Positions 44,005 through 53,278 of a stretch of DNA of 64,000 nt are shown here, piece after piece. The stretch is from AP-15 sp963797115 (GTDB lineage: Bacteria; Pseudomonadota; Alphaproteobacteria; ATCC43930; CGMCC-115725). The position numbers were made by a program, and so were the translations under genes. Location: positions 186,001 to 250,000 of the forward strand of contig CAWCOH010000007.1 in the NCBI GenBank assembly GCA_963797115.1, in the 5' to 3' direction. Position 1 is the first letter of the stretch; each line of letters opens with the position of its first letter. The notes beneath the pieces were generated by a model. It worked only from the letters and a program-made list of their open reading frames with translations, was not told the origin of the DNA and did no database searches.

Positions 44005-45114
44005 TTAGTGCCCGAGCGCCGCCATCACCCGCTGCATGAAGCCGTCCACTGCCGCCGGGTCGGTCCAGCGCAGCACCGCGACGATGGCGCTCTCCGGGTC
44101 GATCCAGGTCAGGTTGCCGCCGGCGCCGCGCGCGAAGTAGCTCGCCTCGGAGGCGCTCGGATAGAGCTGATGCCCGGTGTTCAGCCACCAGAGATAGCCG
44201 TATTGGGAGTGGAGCGGACAGGGTTCGAGCATTCGCTCGATCCAGGCCTCGGAGAGGATACGCTCGGATCCCCACATGCCGCGCGCGAGCAGCATCTGCC
44301 CGATCCGGGCCTGATCGCGCGCCGAGATGAAGACGCCGCCGCCCCAATGACCACCGCCCGAAACGGATTGCACCGGTTTTCCATCGATCTCGACCCAGGA
44401 ATTGCGGTAACCGGCCCATTCCCAATCCGCTGAGGCGCCGATCGGGTCCATGACAAGTTCGCGAAACACCTCGGGGAGCGGCCGGCGCCATATCCGTAGA
44501 AGAGCGAGGCTCAGGCGGTTGACCCGGACGTCGTTGTACTCCCAAAACCCGCCCGGAGGACGGAGATCGCGGTGGGTCCCCTTCGGCGCAGCGCTCGGCC
44601 GGCCGGCAGAGGACCGGTTGCGGTCGACGAGGTCGGGCTTGTCCCACTGCACGCCCTCCCATTCGGAGGTCTGCTGCAGCAGGTGATGCCAGGTGATCGC
44701 GTCGTTGTGCGGCGGGCCGAAGCCGCCATCCTCGACAGTGCGCCGGACCTCCTCATGGGGATCGCGGATCAACCCGCGATCCCAGGCGAGCCCGGCGAGG
44801 ATCGCGAGATAGCTCTTGGCAACGCTGAACGTCATGTCGGCCCGCGTCGTCTCGCCCCATTCGGCGATGATCCGGCCATTGCGCAGCACTAGGCCGTTCG
44901 GCCCGCCGCGCGGCCGCACCGGCCCGAGCGTCTCGTTCCACGGCGGGCGTTCCTGGAAGTCGCTGGTGACCATCAACGAGAGGTCGCGCGCCCATAGGGT
45001 TTCGCATTCGCCGGCATGCCGGGCAGCGGCAGCGAGAGCCTCGATATGGAGCCCGTCCGCGGCGAGTGTCGCCGGCATCCACGGCGCGGGATGCGGCGGC
45101 GGGAAATACGTCAT
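44005..45114 (-). CDS. Serine hydrolase of the beta-lactamase/penicillin-binding-protein family
   Basis: The 369 residues contain TFSVAKSYLAILAG (S-x-x-K nucleophile), EYNDVRVNRLSLALL (Y-x-N-type motif) and GGGHWGGGVFISARDQARIG, the class C beta-lactamase/esterase fold used by many bacterial esterases and D-aminopeptidases. There is no signal peptide, so a cytoplasmic esterase role is more likely than antibiotic resistance. The ATG at 45114 (MTYFPPPHPAPW) was chosen; the longer in-frame extension runs into tatA antisense sequence. It is divergent from tatA. Confidence 0.85.
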   Translation of the reverse strand: MTYFPPPHPAPWMPATLAADGLHIEALAAAARHAGECETLWARDLSLMVTSDFQERPPWNETLGPVRPRGGPNGLVLRNGRIIAEWGETTRADMTFSVAKSYLAILAGLAWDRGLIRDPHEEVRRTVEDGGFGPPHNDAITWHHLLQQTSEWEGVQWDKPDLVDRNRSSAGRPSAAPKGTHRDLRPPGGFWEYNDVRVNRLSLALLRIWRRPLPEVFRELVMDPIGASADWEWAGYRNSWVEIDGKPVQSVSGGGHWGGGVFISARDQARIGQMLLARGMWGSERILSEAWIERMLEPCPLHSQYGYLWWLNTGHQLYPSASEASYFARGAGGNLTWIDPESAIVAVLRWTDPAAVDGFMQRVMAALGH

Positions 45115-45240
45115 AGATGCTTCCTTCCCGGGGCTTCGGGCTTGACATTCAGGCATTCCATACGACCTCGTGACTAGCCGGTGCAGGCGGCAGACAGACC
45201 TGCTAAAATTGGGTTTGCTCAGCTTTCCGGGGTCGTTGCT

Positions 45241-45492
45241 ATGGGTTCGTTTAGTTTGATGCACTGGATCGTGGTCTTGGCCATTATCCTGATCCTTTTC
45301 GGCGCCGGGAAACTGCCGCGGGTAATGGGTGATTTCGCCAAAGGGATCAAGGCCTTCAAAGCGGGCATGAAAGAAGAGGACGAGGCCGAAGCGACGCCGC
45401 CCGCGCAAGTGTCGCCGCCCGGCGCTGCAGCAACTACGGCGAACTCGTCGGCTCCAGTCGGTGCCGCCGACCGTCCACGCGAGCACGTATAG
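45241..45492 (+). CDS. tatA: Twin-arginine translocase subunit TatA
   Basis: The 83 residues begin MGSFSLMHWIVVLAIILILF, followed by GAGKLPRVMGDFAKGIKAFK. This is the TatA pattern of a short N-terminal membrane helix, a Phe-Gly hinge and an amphipathic helix, followed by an acidic, Ala/Pro-rich tail. TatA forms the pore for export of folded proteins. The tatB and tatC genes are not adjacent, which is a little unusual. An in-frame ATG at 45181 is less likely. Confidence 0.9.
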   Translation: MGSFSLMHWIVVLAIILILFGAGKLPRVMGDFAKGIKAFKAGMKEEDEAEATPPAQVSPPGAAATTANSSAPVGAADRPREHV

Positions 45493-45519
45493 CCTTTTGC
45501 CGCCGGCAGTCCGGCGGGC

Positions 45520-46176
45520 TCAGAACTCGTAGGCGTCGATGATCATCGGCTCGTTGCGTGCCGCGGCAATCCATTCCTGCATCGCCGGAAACGCCATGAT
45601 CATGTCGCAATAAGCCTGGGCGTCGCGGTCGAGATCGATCTTATAGGTGCGAAAGCGGGCCACCATCGGCGCAAGGGTGGCGTCGGCGATGGTGAAGTGC
45701 CCAAATAGGAAATCGCCCTTGCCCTCGCCGTAACGCTTGCGGCAATCGCGCCAGATCGAGGCAATCCGGTTGATCTCGGCCTGCACCTCCGGCGTGACGC
45801 CGCGGTTCGGGAAGCTCGACCGGATATTCATCGGCATATGGGCGCGCAAGGCCTGAAAGCCGGAGTGAACCTCGGCGCAAACCGAACGAGCGACGGCGCG
45901 TGCATCATGGTCCCGCGGCCAGAACTGGAAGGTCGAGAAGGATTCGGCAAGATATTCGCAGATCGCCAGGCTGTCCCAGACCACCAGTTCTCCATGCCGC
46001 AGGGCCGGGACGCTGCCCGACGGCGAATACTTCATGATCGTCGCCTTACTAGCCGCCTCGTAGAGCGGGATGACGACTTCGTCGAACGGCACGCCGGTTT
46101 GCTTCAGCACAAGCCAAGGCCGAAGCGACCAGGAGGAGTAGTTCTTGTTGCCGAGATATATCGTGAAGTCGGCCAT
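45520..46176 (-). CDS. Glutathione S-transferase family protein
   Basis: The 218 residues have a thioredoxin-like N-terminal domain (FTIYLGNKNYSSWSLRPWLV, then SPSGSVPALRHGELVVWDSL with the glutathione-binding cis-Pro and Ser) and an all-helical C-terminal domain (LFGHFTIADATLAPM). It resembles the bacterial GST group that conjugates or reduces electrophiles with glutathione. The ATG at 46176 is the family start; the longer frame to 46458 is not protein-like. It is divergent from pepA. Confidence 0.88.
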   Translation of the reverse strand: MADFTIYLGNKNYSSWSLRPWLVLKQTGVPFDEVVIPLYEAASKATIMKYSPSGSVPALRHGELVVWDSLAICEYLAESFSTFQFWPRDHDARAVARSVCAEVHSGFQALRAHMPMNIRSSFPNRGVTPEVQAEINRIASIWRDCRKRYGEGKGDFLFGHFTIADATLAPMVARFRTYKIDLDRDAQAYCDMIMAFPAMQEWIAAARNEPMIIDAYEF

Positions 46177-46337
46177 GCAGCGTCCTGCCTGAGGTGACCG
46201 GACGGTTAATGTGGCGACAATTGGGCCGACGCGCAATGGCCCCGGTGTCCGGTGCGCGTGCGGCTCACGGTTCTTCTTTGCAAGCCGAGAGAGCGGCGGC
46301 ATTCTGCGGCGCCGCCATCGGATTGCAGGGGTGCCGA

Positions 46338-47723
46338 ATGACCTTTTCGCTGATTGACAATAGCGCCGGCGCGATCCCGATCGTCGTCCTTGCCAAAGAT
46401 CGGCTTCCGGGCTGGCTCGCCGAGGCCCCGGAACGCGACCGCAATTGGCTGACGGCAATAGGTTTCACCGGCGAGCCGGGGAAGCTTGCCCTGGTGCCGG
46501 GCGACGACGGCCGGGTCGCCCGGGTGATGGTAGGGCTTGGCGACGGCCCCGACCCCGGGAACGGGATGTGGACTTTGGCTGGACTGCCGGAGGCTCTCCC
46601 GGAGGGAAGTTACCGCCTCCAGACTACGCCCGACCGCGCCGACCCGACCCGCCTCGCACTCGGCTGGGCACTTGCGACCTATGGCTTCACCCGCTACCGC
46701 AAAAAGAAGGGTGTGGCGAGCGTGCTTGGCTGGCCCGAGGGGGCTGATCGCGGCCGCGTCGAGCGGCTTGCGGGCGCGGTGTTCCTCGCCCGCGACCTCG
46801 CCAATACGCCGGCCGGGGACCTCGGGCCTGCCGAACTCGCGGCCGAAGCCGTGCGCGTCGCCAACGCCGCCGGCGCGCGGCACCGGGTCATCGTCGGCGA
46901 CGAACTTCTCGCCGAGAATTATCCGACGATCCATGCAGTCGGCCGCGCCGCAGCCCAGCCACCCCGGCTCGTCGACATCGTCTGGGGCGAGGCTACGGGC
47001 CCCAAAGTGACCCTGGTCGGCAAGGGGGTGTGCTTCGACACCGGCGGGCTCGACCTCAAGACCGCCTCGGGCATGCGGCTGATGAAGAAGGACATGGCGG
47101 GTGCAGCGATCATGCTCGGCCTCGCCCAGGCAATCATGGACGCCGGCCTGCCGATCCGGCTGCGGGTACTGCTGCCGCTCGTCGAAAACGCCGTTTCCGG
47201 CAACGCCGTCCATCCGATGGACATCATCCGAACCCGTAAGGGGCTGACCGTCGAGATCGGCAACACCGATGCCGAAGGCCGGCTGATCCTGTGCGACGCG
47301 CTGGCCGAGGCGGCGACCGAAAAGCCGGCATTGCTCGTCGACATGGCAACGTTGACCGGGGCGGCACGAGTGGCCCTCGGTCCCGAACTGGCGGCTCTCT
47401 TCTGCAACGATGAGAGGTTCGCCGAGGGATTGCTCGCCGCCGCGCGAGCCGAGGAGGACCCGATGTGGCGGATGCCATTGTGGCGGCCCTATCGCAAGAT
47501 GATCGATAGCAAGATCGCCGACCTCAACAACGTTTCGGAATCGCCGCATGCCGGGGCGGTGACCGCCGCCCTCTACCTGCAGGAGTTTGTCGAGCCCAAT
47601 GTCCCCTGGGCGCATCTCGACGTGATGGCATGGAACCCGCAGAGCCGGCCCGGTCGCCCCGAAGGGGCCGAGGCGACGGCATTGCGGGCCCTCTATGCAC
47701 ATATCGCGCAGAGGTTCGGATAA
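46338..47723 (+). CDS. M17 leucyl aminopeptidase family protein
   Basis: The 461 residues start MTFSLIDNSAGAIPIVVLAK. The catalytic domain carries VGKGVCFDTGGLDLKTASGM, MKKDMAGAAIMLG, the M17 signature NTDAEGRLILCDAL and LVDMATLTGAARVALG. These residues bind two metal ions and bicarbonate in PepA-type enzymes, which remove N-terminal residues in peptide turnover. The N-terminal domain is shorter than in E. coli PepA. The long antisense frame opposite it is a codon-bias shadow. Confidence 0.9.
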   Translation: MTFSLIDNSAGAIPIVVLAKDRLPGWLAEAPERDRNWLTAIGFTGEPGKLALVPGDDGRVARVMVGLGDGPDPGNGMWTLAGLPEALPEGSYRLQTTPDRADPTRLALGWALATYGFTRYRKKKGVASVLGWPEGADRGRVERLAGAVFLARDLANTPAGDLGPAELAAEAVRVANAAGARHRVIVGDELLAENYPTIHAVGRAAAQPPRLVDIVWGEATGPKVTLVGKGVCFDTGGLDLKTASGMRLMKKDMAGAAIMLGLAQAIMDAGLPIRLRVLLPLVENAVSGNAVHPMDIIRTRKGLTVEIGNTDAEGRLILCDALAEAATEKPALLVDMATLTGAARVALGPELAALFCNDERFAEGLLAAARAEEDPMWRMPLWRPYRKMIDSKIADLNNVSESPHAGAVTAALYLQEFVEPNVPWAHLDVMAWNPQSRPGRPEGAEATALRALYAHIAQRFG

Positions 47724-48083
47724 CCGGTCCTGCGACCCGTTCCTCATGACCCCACTAAACGGTCACTCGTAGCTCAAGCTGATCCTTCAGAGAAACCGAG
47801 CGGCGCGGCAGATGCTGCGCAGCGATGGGCAGTCGCTGTTACGCACACCAGCTTCTCCGCGCGCCATCCCAGCGCCGCGCGAGCCCTTCGCTCACGAGGG
47901 GCTCGCCCACAGAGCGCCCGCCGCGGTCGACCAGGCGCAGCTTGCGCCCGTAAAATGTCTACGTCGCGCCCGCCGGGCGCAATGACCTCGATTGGCCCGG
48001 CATTGACCAGCTCGAGGAGCCTCCGCAATTCGATCGCCGAAACTCTGGGCTAAATCAAATTAGTCTTATTCACCCGTGAGATC
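47724..48083. other. Gene-free stretch between pepA and the CNT transporter
   Basis: I see no supportable gene. A minus-strand phrase (LRRLLELVNAGPIEVIAPGG RDVDIL; 48028 leftwards) looks protein-like for about 25 residues and then degenerates, so it may be a remnant. The palindrome gagcccttcgctcacgaggg (about 47879) is present. Confidence 0.4.
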
Positions 48084-49334
48084 GTGTCTAATCGAGGCAT
48101 GCGCGGGCTGCTCGGCATCAGCGTCATCCTGTTCCTCGCCTGGGTACTGAGCGAGGACCGGGGCCGCATACCGTGGCGGGTCGTCGCGGTGGGGGTGCTG
48201 CTGCAATTCGGCCTCGCTCTCTTGTTCCTGACGTTCGCGCCCGCCGGGGCGGCGTTCCTGCTGCTGAACCGCGCCGTCGAGGGGTTACAGAGCGCCACCG
48301 AGGCCGGGACCGGCTTCGTCTTCGGCTATCTCGGCGGCGGCCAATTACCGTTTGCCGAGACCGGGCCGGGCGCCAGCTTTATCTTCGCCTTCCGCGCATT
48401 GCCGCTGGTGCTCGTGATCAGCGCGCTGGCCACTCTGCTGTTCTATTGGGGCGTCCTGCAGCGCATCGTGCATGCGTTCGCCTGGGTGTTGCGGCGCTCG
48501 GTCGGGGTCGGCGGCCCGCTTGGCCTGGGTGCCGCGGTGCACATCTTCGTCGGCCATATCGAGGCGCCGCTCTTGATCCGCCCATACCTGTTGCGACTCG
48601 CACGCGGCGAGCTGTTTGCGCTGATGAGCTGCGGCATGGCCGGGATCGCCGGCACGGTCATGGTGCTCTACGCCTCGCTGGTGGGTGCGGTCATTCCCAA
48701 CGCGCTCGGCAACATTCTGATCGCGGCGGTGATCAGCACCCCGGCGGCACTCGCGATCGCCGCACTGATGGTCCCGTTTCGCCCCGACCCTGCGGCCAAG
48801 GTCCAGCTCACTCTCGACGACCCGCCGGTCAGCGCGATGGACGCGATTGCCAAGGGCACCCGCGACGGCATTGTCTTCCTGCTCAACATCGTCGCGATGC
48901 TGATCGTGACGATTGCACTGGTCAGCCTCGTCAACGCCGCACTCGGGCTGCTGCCGGACTTCGCCGGGGCACCGGTGACGTTGCAGCGCCTCTTCGCCTA
49001 CGCCTTCCGGCCGATCATGTGGCTGATCGGCATACCCGGCCCGGAGATCGCAACCGCGGCGACGCTAATGGGCACCAAGATCGTGCTCAACGAGTTCATC
49101 GCCTATGTCGACCTCTCTCATCTGGCGCCGGAGGCGCTCGACGCGCGCTCGCGCCTGATCATGACCTACGCGCTCTGCGGCTTCGCCAATTTCGGCAGCC
49201 TCGGCATCCTGATCGGCGGCATGGGTGCCATGGTGCCGGAGCGCCGGGCCGAGATCGTGGCGCTCGGCCTGCGCTCGATCCTGTCCGGCACGCTCGCCAC
49301 CTGCATGAGCGGCGCCGTCGTCGGGATGTTGTAA
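48084..49334 (+). CDS. CNT/NupC-type concentrative nucleoside transporter
   Basis: The roughly 416 residues carry many hydrophobic helices. GFVFGYLGGGQLPF and LPLVLVISALATLLFYWGVL, then VHIFVGHIEAPLLIRPYL, and GKGTRDG-like, GPEIATAATLMGTKIVLNEF and YALCGFANFGSLGILIGGMG, match the nucleoside-recognition and C-terminal domains of CNT carriers, which import nucleosides with H+ or Na+. The usual TEA-type motif appears as HIEAPLLI. The start is uncertain between GTG 48084 and ATG 48099. Confidence 0.88.
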   Translation: MSNRGMRGLLGISVILFLAWVLSEDRGRIPWRVVAVGVLLQFGLALLFLTFAPAGAAFLLLNRAVEGLQSATEAGTGFVFGYLGGGQLPFAETGPGASFIFAFRALPLVLVISALATLLFYWGVLQRIVHAFAWVLRRSVGVGGPLGLGAAVHIFVGHIEAPLLIRPYLLRLARGELFALMSCGMAGIAGTVMVLYASLVGAVIPNALGNILIAAVISTPAALAIAALMVPFRPDPAAKVQLTLDDPPVSAMDAIAKGTRDGIVFLLNIVAMLIVTIALVSLVNAALGLLPDFAGAPVTLQRLFAYAFRPIMWLIGIPGPEIATAATLMGTKIVLNEFIAYVDLSHLAPEALDARSRLIMTYALCGFANFGSLGILIGGMGAMVPERRAEIVALGLRSILSGTLATCMSGAVVGML

Positions 49335-49415
49335 GCGGACCTCTGGAGAACCTCCGATCCGGAACGCTGGAAACGTGTCATACTGGGCCGATGGCGTCGG
49401 CCTATTACGGAGGCG

Positions 49416-50276
49416 ATGATGCTGAACCCGACAAGCCTTCTGGCGGATGCACTGGGGCGAAACCTGGCCGAGACCTACCGCCGAACCTATGGCGAGCAGG
49501 AACCGCACATTCCCGCCGGTCTCGACGAAGCCTCTCGCCTCGTCATTGAGCGCATCGGCAGCAGCGACGCGCTCTATCACGATTGCCAGCACACCGCGCT
49601 CGTCACCCTTTGCGCTCAGGATATTTTGCGCGGCCGCCTCATCGAGCGAGTAGTGACGCCCATCGACTGGGCCCACACCGTTTTGGCCGCGCTGACCCAC
49701 GACATCGGCTATGTTCGCGGCATCTGTCCCGGGGACACAGCGGCGCGTTTCGTGATCGATACCGCCGGCAACACGGTCACACCCCCGCGTGGCGCCTCCG
49801 ACGCCTTCCTCACTCCCTATCATGTCGAACGGGGCAAGATTGTGGTCCGCGAGCGTTTTGCACCCGTCCAATTCATTGACGAGCAGCGTGTCGCCGCGGC
49901 CATCGAGCTTACCCGCTTCCCGGTTCCGGACGACGAAGACCATGCTGCGACCGACACGGAAGCGGGTCTGGTCAGGGCCGCCGATCTGATCGGCCAGTTG
50001 GGCGACCCGCTCTATCTGAAGAAATTGAACGCGCTCTATCACGAATTCGTCGAGACCGGCGTTGCCGAAAAACTCGGCTATCAAAGTCCCGCCGATCTGG
50101 TCGACGGTTATCCGCAATTCTATTGGAGCAAGATCGAGCGCTATATCGGCGACGCGCTGCGCTATCTCGAAATGACCATGGAGGGCAAGCAATGGATCGC
50201 GACCCTCTACGGCCACATCTTCACAATCGAGCATAACCGCCCGCGGATAGGTCCGCAGCCGGGACCTCGGCAATAG
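49416..50276 (+). CDS. HD-domain metal-dependent phosphohydrolase-like protein
   Basis: The 286 residues start MMLNPTSLLADALGRNLAET with a GGAGG site upstream. ALYHDCQHTALV and ALTHDIGYVRGICPGD supply the His and HD metal ligands of the HD superfamily, and later ATDTEAGLVRAADLIGQLGD may contribute the last Asp. Family members hydrolyse nucleotides or cyclic dinucleotides; the substrate is unknown here. It follows the nucleoside transporter by about 80 bp, so the two may be co-expressed. Confidence 0.8.
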   Translation: MMLNPTSLLADALGRNLAETYRRTYGEQEPHIPAGLDEASRLVIERIGSSDALYHDCQHTALVTLCAQDILRGRLIERVVTPIDWAHTVLAALTHDIGYVRGICPGDTAARFVIDTAGNTVTPPRGASDAFLTPYHVERGKIVVRERFAPVQFIDEQRVAAAIELTRFPVPDDEDHAATDTEAGLVRAADLIGQLGDPLYLKKLNALYHEFVETGVAEKLGYQSPADLVDGYPQFYWSKIERYIGDALRYLEMTMEGKQWIATLYGHIFTIEHNRPRIGPQPGPRQ

Positions 50277-50293
50277 CAAGAGCGAGGGACAGG

Positions 50294-50626
50294 CTAGGCG
50301 CCGGGCAGCCAGTTATCGCCGGACCGCAGGAGCGGCGCTACCTCGCGCGCAAACTCGTCGTCGACCGAATATTCGTAGCAGCGGATGCGGCCGGCCTCGG
50401 GATGGGCCGCCATGATCGCGGCCAGCGCCTCCGCCAGTGTCTCGAAATCGCCGGTGTATTGCATTCGGCTGTTCCACACGCCGTACCACACCCGGCTCAA
50501 CCGCCCGAACGTGGCCTGGTTGGTCTCGGGCATACGGTCGATATAGGCGGTAATCTCGATGCCGACCGGCCCGTCGTCACGCGTCTCGTCGCGGGTGATT
50601 TCGACCCGAAAGGTTTGATACGCCAT
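50294..50626 (-). CDS. Hypothetical protein (110 residues)
   Basis: The protein starts MAYQTFRVEITRDETRDDGP and contains VWYGVWNSRMQYTGDFETL and AHPEAGRIRCYEYSVDDEFA. Codon use matches the neighbours and composition is protein-like, with no signal peptide or membrane helix. I do not recognise the family. It converges on the HD gene, with stops about 18 bp apart. Confidence 0.65.
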   Translation of the reverse strand: MAYQTFRVEITRDETRDDGPVGIEITAYIDRMPETNQATFGRLSRVWYGVWNSRMQYTGDFETLAEALAAIMAAHPEAGRIRCYEYSVDDEFAREVAPLLRSGDNWLPGA

Positions 50627-50717
50627 CACCCAGTGTATGCCTTCTTGGCCCCGCCGCGATACCGGTCATGGCCGGTGGTTCTGCACCCGCCATGGCTCCA
50701 CGATTTGCAAGGTTATA

Positions 50718-51542
50718 TTAGAGTACGGGACCAGGGCTGCCGAGGGCGTTTTCGGTGAGGCCTTTTGTGATGATGTCGTAGGCCTCGTCCAGCAAATCCG
50801 TGCGGTGGAAAAGGTCGAGGTCGCGTGGGCTGATCGTGCCGTATTTGACCAGCGCGTCAAAATTGATCACCTCGTCCCAATATTTGGAGCCGAAGAGCAC
50901 AATCGGCATGCGCTTGCGCGTCTTGCGCGTCTGGACCAAGGTCAGGATCTCGAACAGCTCGTCGAGCGTGCCATAGCCGCCGGGAAACAGCACGACAGCC
51001 TTGGCCAGGTAGACAAACCAGAATTTGCGCATGAAAAAGTAATGAAAATAGAAATGGAGTTCGCGGCTGACATAGGGGTTGTCGAATTCCTCGTCCGGGA
51101 TCGAGATGGTCAGCCCGACACTGAGCCCCTTCGCCTCGCAAGCGCCGCGATTGGCTGCCTCCATGATCCCGGGACCGCCGCCGGTGCAGACGACGAAGCG
51201 CCGCTCGTCACGGCCGAGCTTCTTCGACCACGCGCTCAAGCGCTGGGCAAGCTCTCGCGCGGCCTCGTAATAGACCGAGAGCCGCAGCGCCATTTGCGCC
51301 GCCTCGATGCCCTCTCCGGCCTGCTCCGCCTCGGCCAGCGCTGCCCTCGCCGCCTCCTCCGAGCGCAGCCGCGCCGACCCCATGAAGACGATGGTGTCCT
51401 GGACGTTATGGCGCTGGAAGCGATGGAGCGGCTCCAAGTATTCCGCGAGGATCCGCAAAGCCCGCGCATCCCTGCTCTGCAGGAAGCGGGTGTCCTCATA
51501 GGCCTTGGGTTGGCGGCGGGCGCGCCTGCCGGTCCTGTCCAA
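50718..51542 (-). CDS. LOG family (lysine-decarboxylase-like) nucleotide phosphoribohydrolase
   Basis: The roughly 274 residues have the Rossmann-like LOG motifs VFMGSARL, VVCTGGGPGIMEAANRGA and the PGGxGTxxE signature VVLFPGGYGTLDELFEILT. LOG proteins cleave 5'-monophosphate nucleosides such as cytokinin ribotides or AMP. The start is uncertain: the open frame begins at a TTG (51542) without a ribosome site. The overlapping frame just upstream reads MVQPLFIVEDENGIHRGADW, which could be the true N-terminus if one base near 51530 is wrong. Confidence 0.85.
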   Translation of the reverse strand: MDRTGRRARRQPKAYEDTRFLQSRDARALRILAEYLEPLHRFQRHNVQDTIVFMGSARLRSEEAARAALAEAEQAGEGIEAAQMALRLSVYYEAARELAQRLSAWSKKLGRDERRFVVCTGGGPGIMEAANRGACEAKGLSVGLTISIPDEEFDNPYVSRELHFYFHYFFMRKFWFVYLAKAVVLFPGGYGTLDELFEILTLVQTRKTRKRMPIVLFGSKYWDEVINFDALVKYGTISPRDLDLFHRTDLLDEAYDIITKGLTENALGSPGPVL

Positions 51543-51853
51543 TCTGCACCTCGGTGTATCCCGTTTTCGTCCTCGACGATGAATAAGGGTTGGACCATGC
51601 CCCCGACAAGCCGACGGGTGCCTGTCGCATCACACCTTGCCCCGGGGCGCGGGTTAACCTCCGAATTCAAGCTGCAAGCAGATCGCTCGATCGACGGCCG
51701 TAATATCTTCCCGGGGGCGGGGCATCGGGATCGAGGATGTCGAGCAAGGACCTTACTGCATTAGGCCGCGCGACGGCGCTGGCGGAATGCGCTGGGCTGT
51801 TCCGCCCGGCGCGTGCTAAGCTCGCCGTGCTGCGCGAAGGCGGGAGAGTTCAA

Positions 51854-52411
51854 ATGATCAAGCTGGCAGGCATCGGCCATGTCCTATTGCGAGTGGCGGA
51901 CGAGGAGGCGTCGAAGCGGTTCTACCGCGACGTGCTCGGCTTTCGCGTCGCCGAACAGGACCCTGAGCATGGCGGCGTGTTCATGACCCTGGGCGACGGG
52001 TTTCACACGCTCGACATCGCCCAGCACCCGGCACCCGCCGACGCCGTCCGGCCCGAGCGCGGCCAACTAGGGCTCGTGCACATCGCCTTCAAGGTCGACA
52101 GCTACGCGGCGCTGCGCGACGCCTATACACATCTCTTGACAAACGCCGTCGAGATCCAGCGCGCCGTCGATCATGTCTGCCAGCGCAGCATTTATTTCAC
52201 CGATCCGGACGGCAACGGTCTCGAAATCTATTACGAGATGCGGGACGCGCTGAGCTTGTTCCCGAACGGCCGCGGCGACGAGGACGAGCGCCTGCCGCTC
52301 TCCCGCCCCGCCGAGCCGCTCCCTGCCTGGCTCCTCGAAGACTGGCCCGGCCCCGCCGCTTTCGCGAAGGTCGAACGCCTGCGCCAACAGGCGCCAGTCG
52401 CAGCCGAGTGA
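51854..52411 (+). CDS. VOC/glyoxalase family dioxygenase-like protein
   Basis: The 185 residues start MIKLAGIGHVLLRVADEEAS, with a GGGAGAG ribosome site before the ATG at 51854. Two beta-alpha-beta-beta-beta units carry metal-ligand candidates: GHVLLRV (His), LVHIAFKV (His) and NGLEIYYEM (Glu). The pattern is that of the vicinal-oxygen-chelate fold, close to catechol-2,3-dioxygenase-like and fosfomycin-resistance-like proteins. The exact reaction is not clear. Confidence 0.85.
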   Translation: MIKLAGIGHVLLRVADEEASKRFYRDVLGFRVAEQDPEHGGVFMTLGDGFHTLDIAQHPAPADAVRPERGQLGLVHIAFKVDSYAALRDAYTHLLTNAVEIQRAVDHVCQRSIYFTDPDGNGLEIYYEMRDALSLFPNGRGDEDERLPLSRPAEPLPAWLLEDWPGPAAFAKVERLRQQAPVAAE

Positions 52412-52478
52412 GCATGTAGGCGGAAGAGCGAAAGCGGATTGCGCCAAGTTCGCTAGTCCGGCCACCGCATCACTGAGG

Positions 52479-52902
52479 TCAAAGCGACATCGTCGCAACA
52501 CCCAGCGCCGTAGCGGCGTCTATCAAGCGCCGGTCGAGTGTGCAGAGTGTCGCGCCTTGATTGGCGCAGATGGCCAGATGCAGGGCATCGCCGGCGCGCA
52601 AGCCCATTGCGTGTTGGTCCGCAAGGCGGGCAGCCGTGCGAAAGTCCAATCTCGACACTGGAATGGCTGTAAAGCTGTCGGTAACCAGTCGAGTGAACGC
52701 AGCAAGCGCCTCGGCCCGATCAGCGATCCTTATCTGTCCAGTCCGCAGCTTGATCGAGAGGGCGGAGGAGAACTCGGTCGCGACCCAATCGCTGATTGCG
52801 AGATCGTCCTCCGGTTGTCGTCCAAGCCAGTGCTGGATCCGCTCGGGTTTCCGCCTCGTTGGTCAAGGCCGCTACCAGCAGTGAAGTGTCGAGATACAGC
52901 AT
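52479..52902 (-). pseudogene. vapC: VapC-type PIN-domain toxin, one frameshift
   Basis: Start MLYLDTSLLVAALTNEAET (first PIN Asp). After removing one C from the ccc run (gaaacccgag, near 52849) the frame continues RIQHWLGRQPEDDLAISDWV, ATEFSSAL (Glu), then GLRAGDALHLAICANQGATL with the conserved Asp, and ends TALGVATMSL at 52479. The length and motifs match VapC ribonuclease toxins (about 140 residues). The start overlaps the vapB stop by one base (TGATG), the usual coupling. As read, the toxin is inactivated by a single base. Confidence 0.78.
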
Positions 52903-53144
52903 CAATAGCGGTCTTCATCGCGCATCCGTCGAATAAAGTCGCGAGCGGTCTCCGGCTGCATCGGCATGGCGTCGGTCATCGCCCGCAGTGCCGCTACGTC
53001 GATGCGCTTGCGCGGAATGTCAATCGCGGTGATCTGTGCAATCGCCTTGCCGCGGCGCGTGATGTATACCGGCTCCCCGGCTGCTGCCTCTTCGACCAGC
53101 CGACTCAAATGCGCCTTCGCGTCGGCAAGACTGACCCTTTTCAC
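52902..53144 (-). CDS. vapB: VapB/Phd-type antitoxin
   Basis: The 80 residues starting VKRVSLADAKAHLSRLVEEA, followed by GEPVYITRRGKAIAQIT, show the Phd/YefM-like DNA-binding fold, with a C-terminal toxin-binding tail (ARDFIRRMRDEDRY). The GTG at 53144 is preceded by AGGAGA at good spacing. The gene is intact although its partner toxin is frameshifted. Confidence 0.85.
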   Translation of the reverse strand: MKRVSLADAKAHLSRLVEEAAAGEPVYITRRGKAIAQITAIDIPRKRIDVAALRAMTDAMPMQPETARDFIRRMRDEDRY

Positions 53145-53278
53145 CCCATATCTCCTGACCAATTACCTGGTCACATATAGCACGAGCGCGATCCTTCAAG
53201 GAAGCGCCGGTGCGGCCAAGCGCAAAGCGCCTGCGGTCGGGGCGCGGCATCAGCGTCGGGGGTGTCGAGTGAGAAGCG

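Noticed and set aside
44005..45114. Antibiotic-resistance beta-lactamase
   Set aside because: S-x-x-K and the Y-x-N-type motif are present, but there is no signal peptide and the sequence resembles esterase-type family members, so resistance is not supported.
46206..47747. Long minus-strand open frame (513 codons) opposite pepA
   Set aside because: It mirrors a clearly recognisable M17 aminopeptidase; its translation has no family motifs and arises from the GC-biased third codon position.
47774..48028. Minus-strand 84-codon frame between pepA and the CNT gene
   Set aside because: Only about 25 residues look protein-like; the rest is repeat-derived Arg/Ala-rich sequence, so I list the stretch as gene-free.
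48173..49549. 458-codon frame overlapping the CNT transporter in another frame
   Set aside because: Arg/Gly/Ala-rich composition and no motifs; the transporter frame has proper membrane helices.
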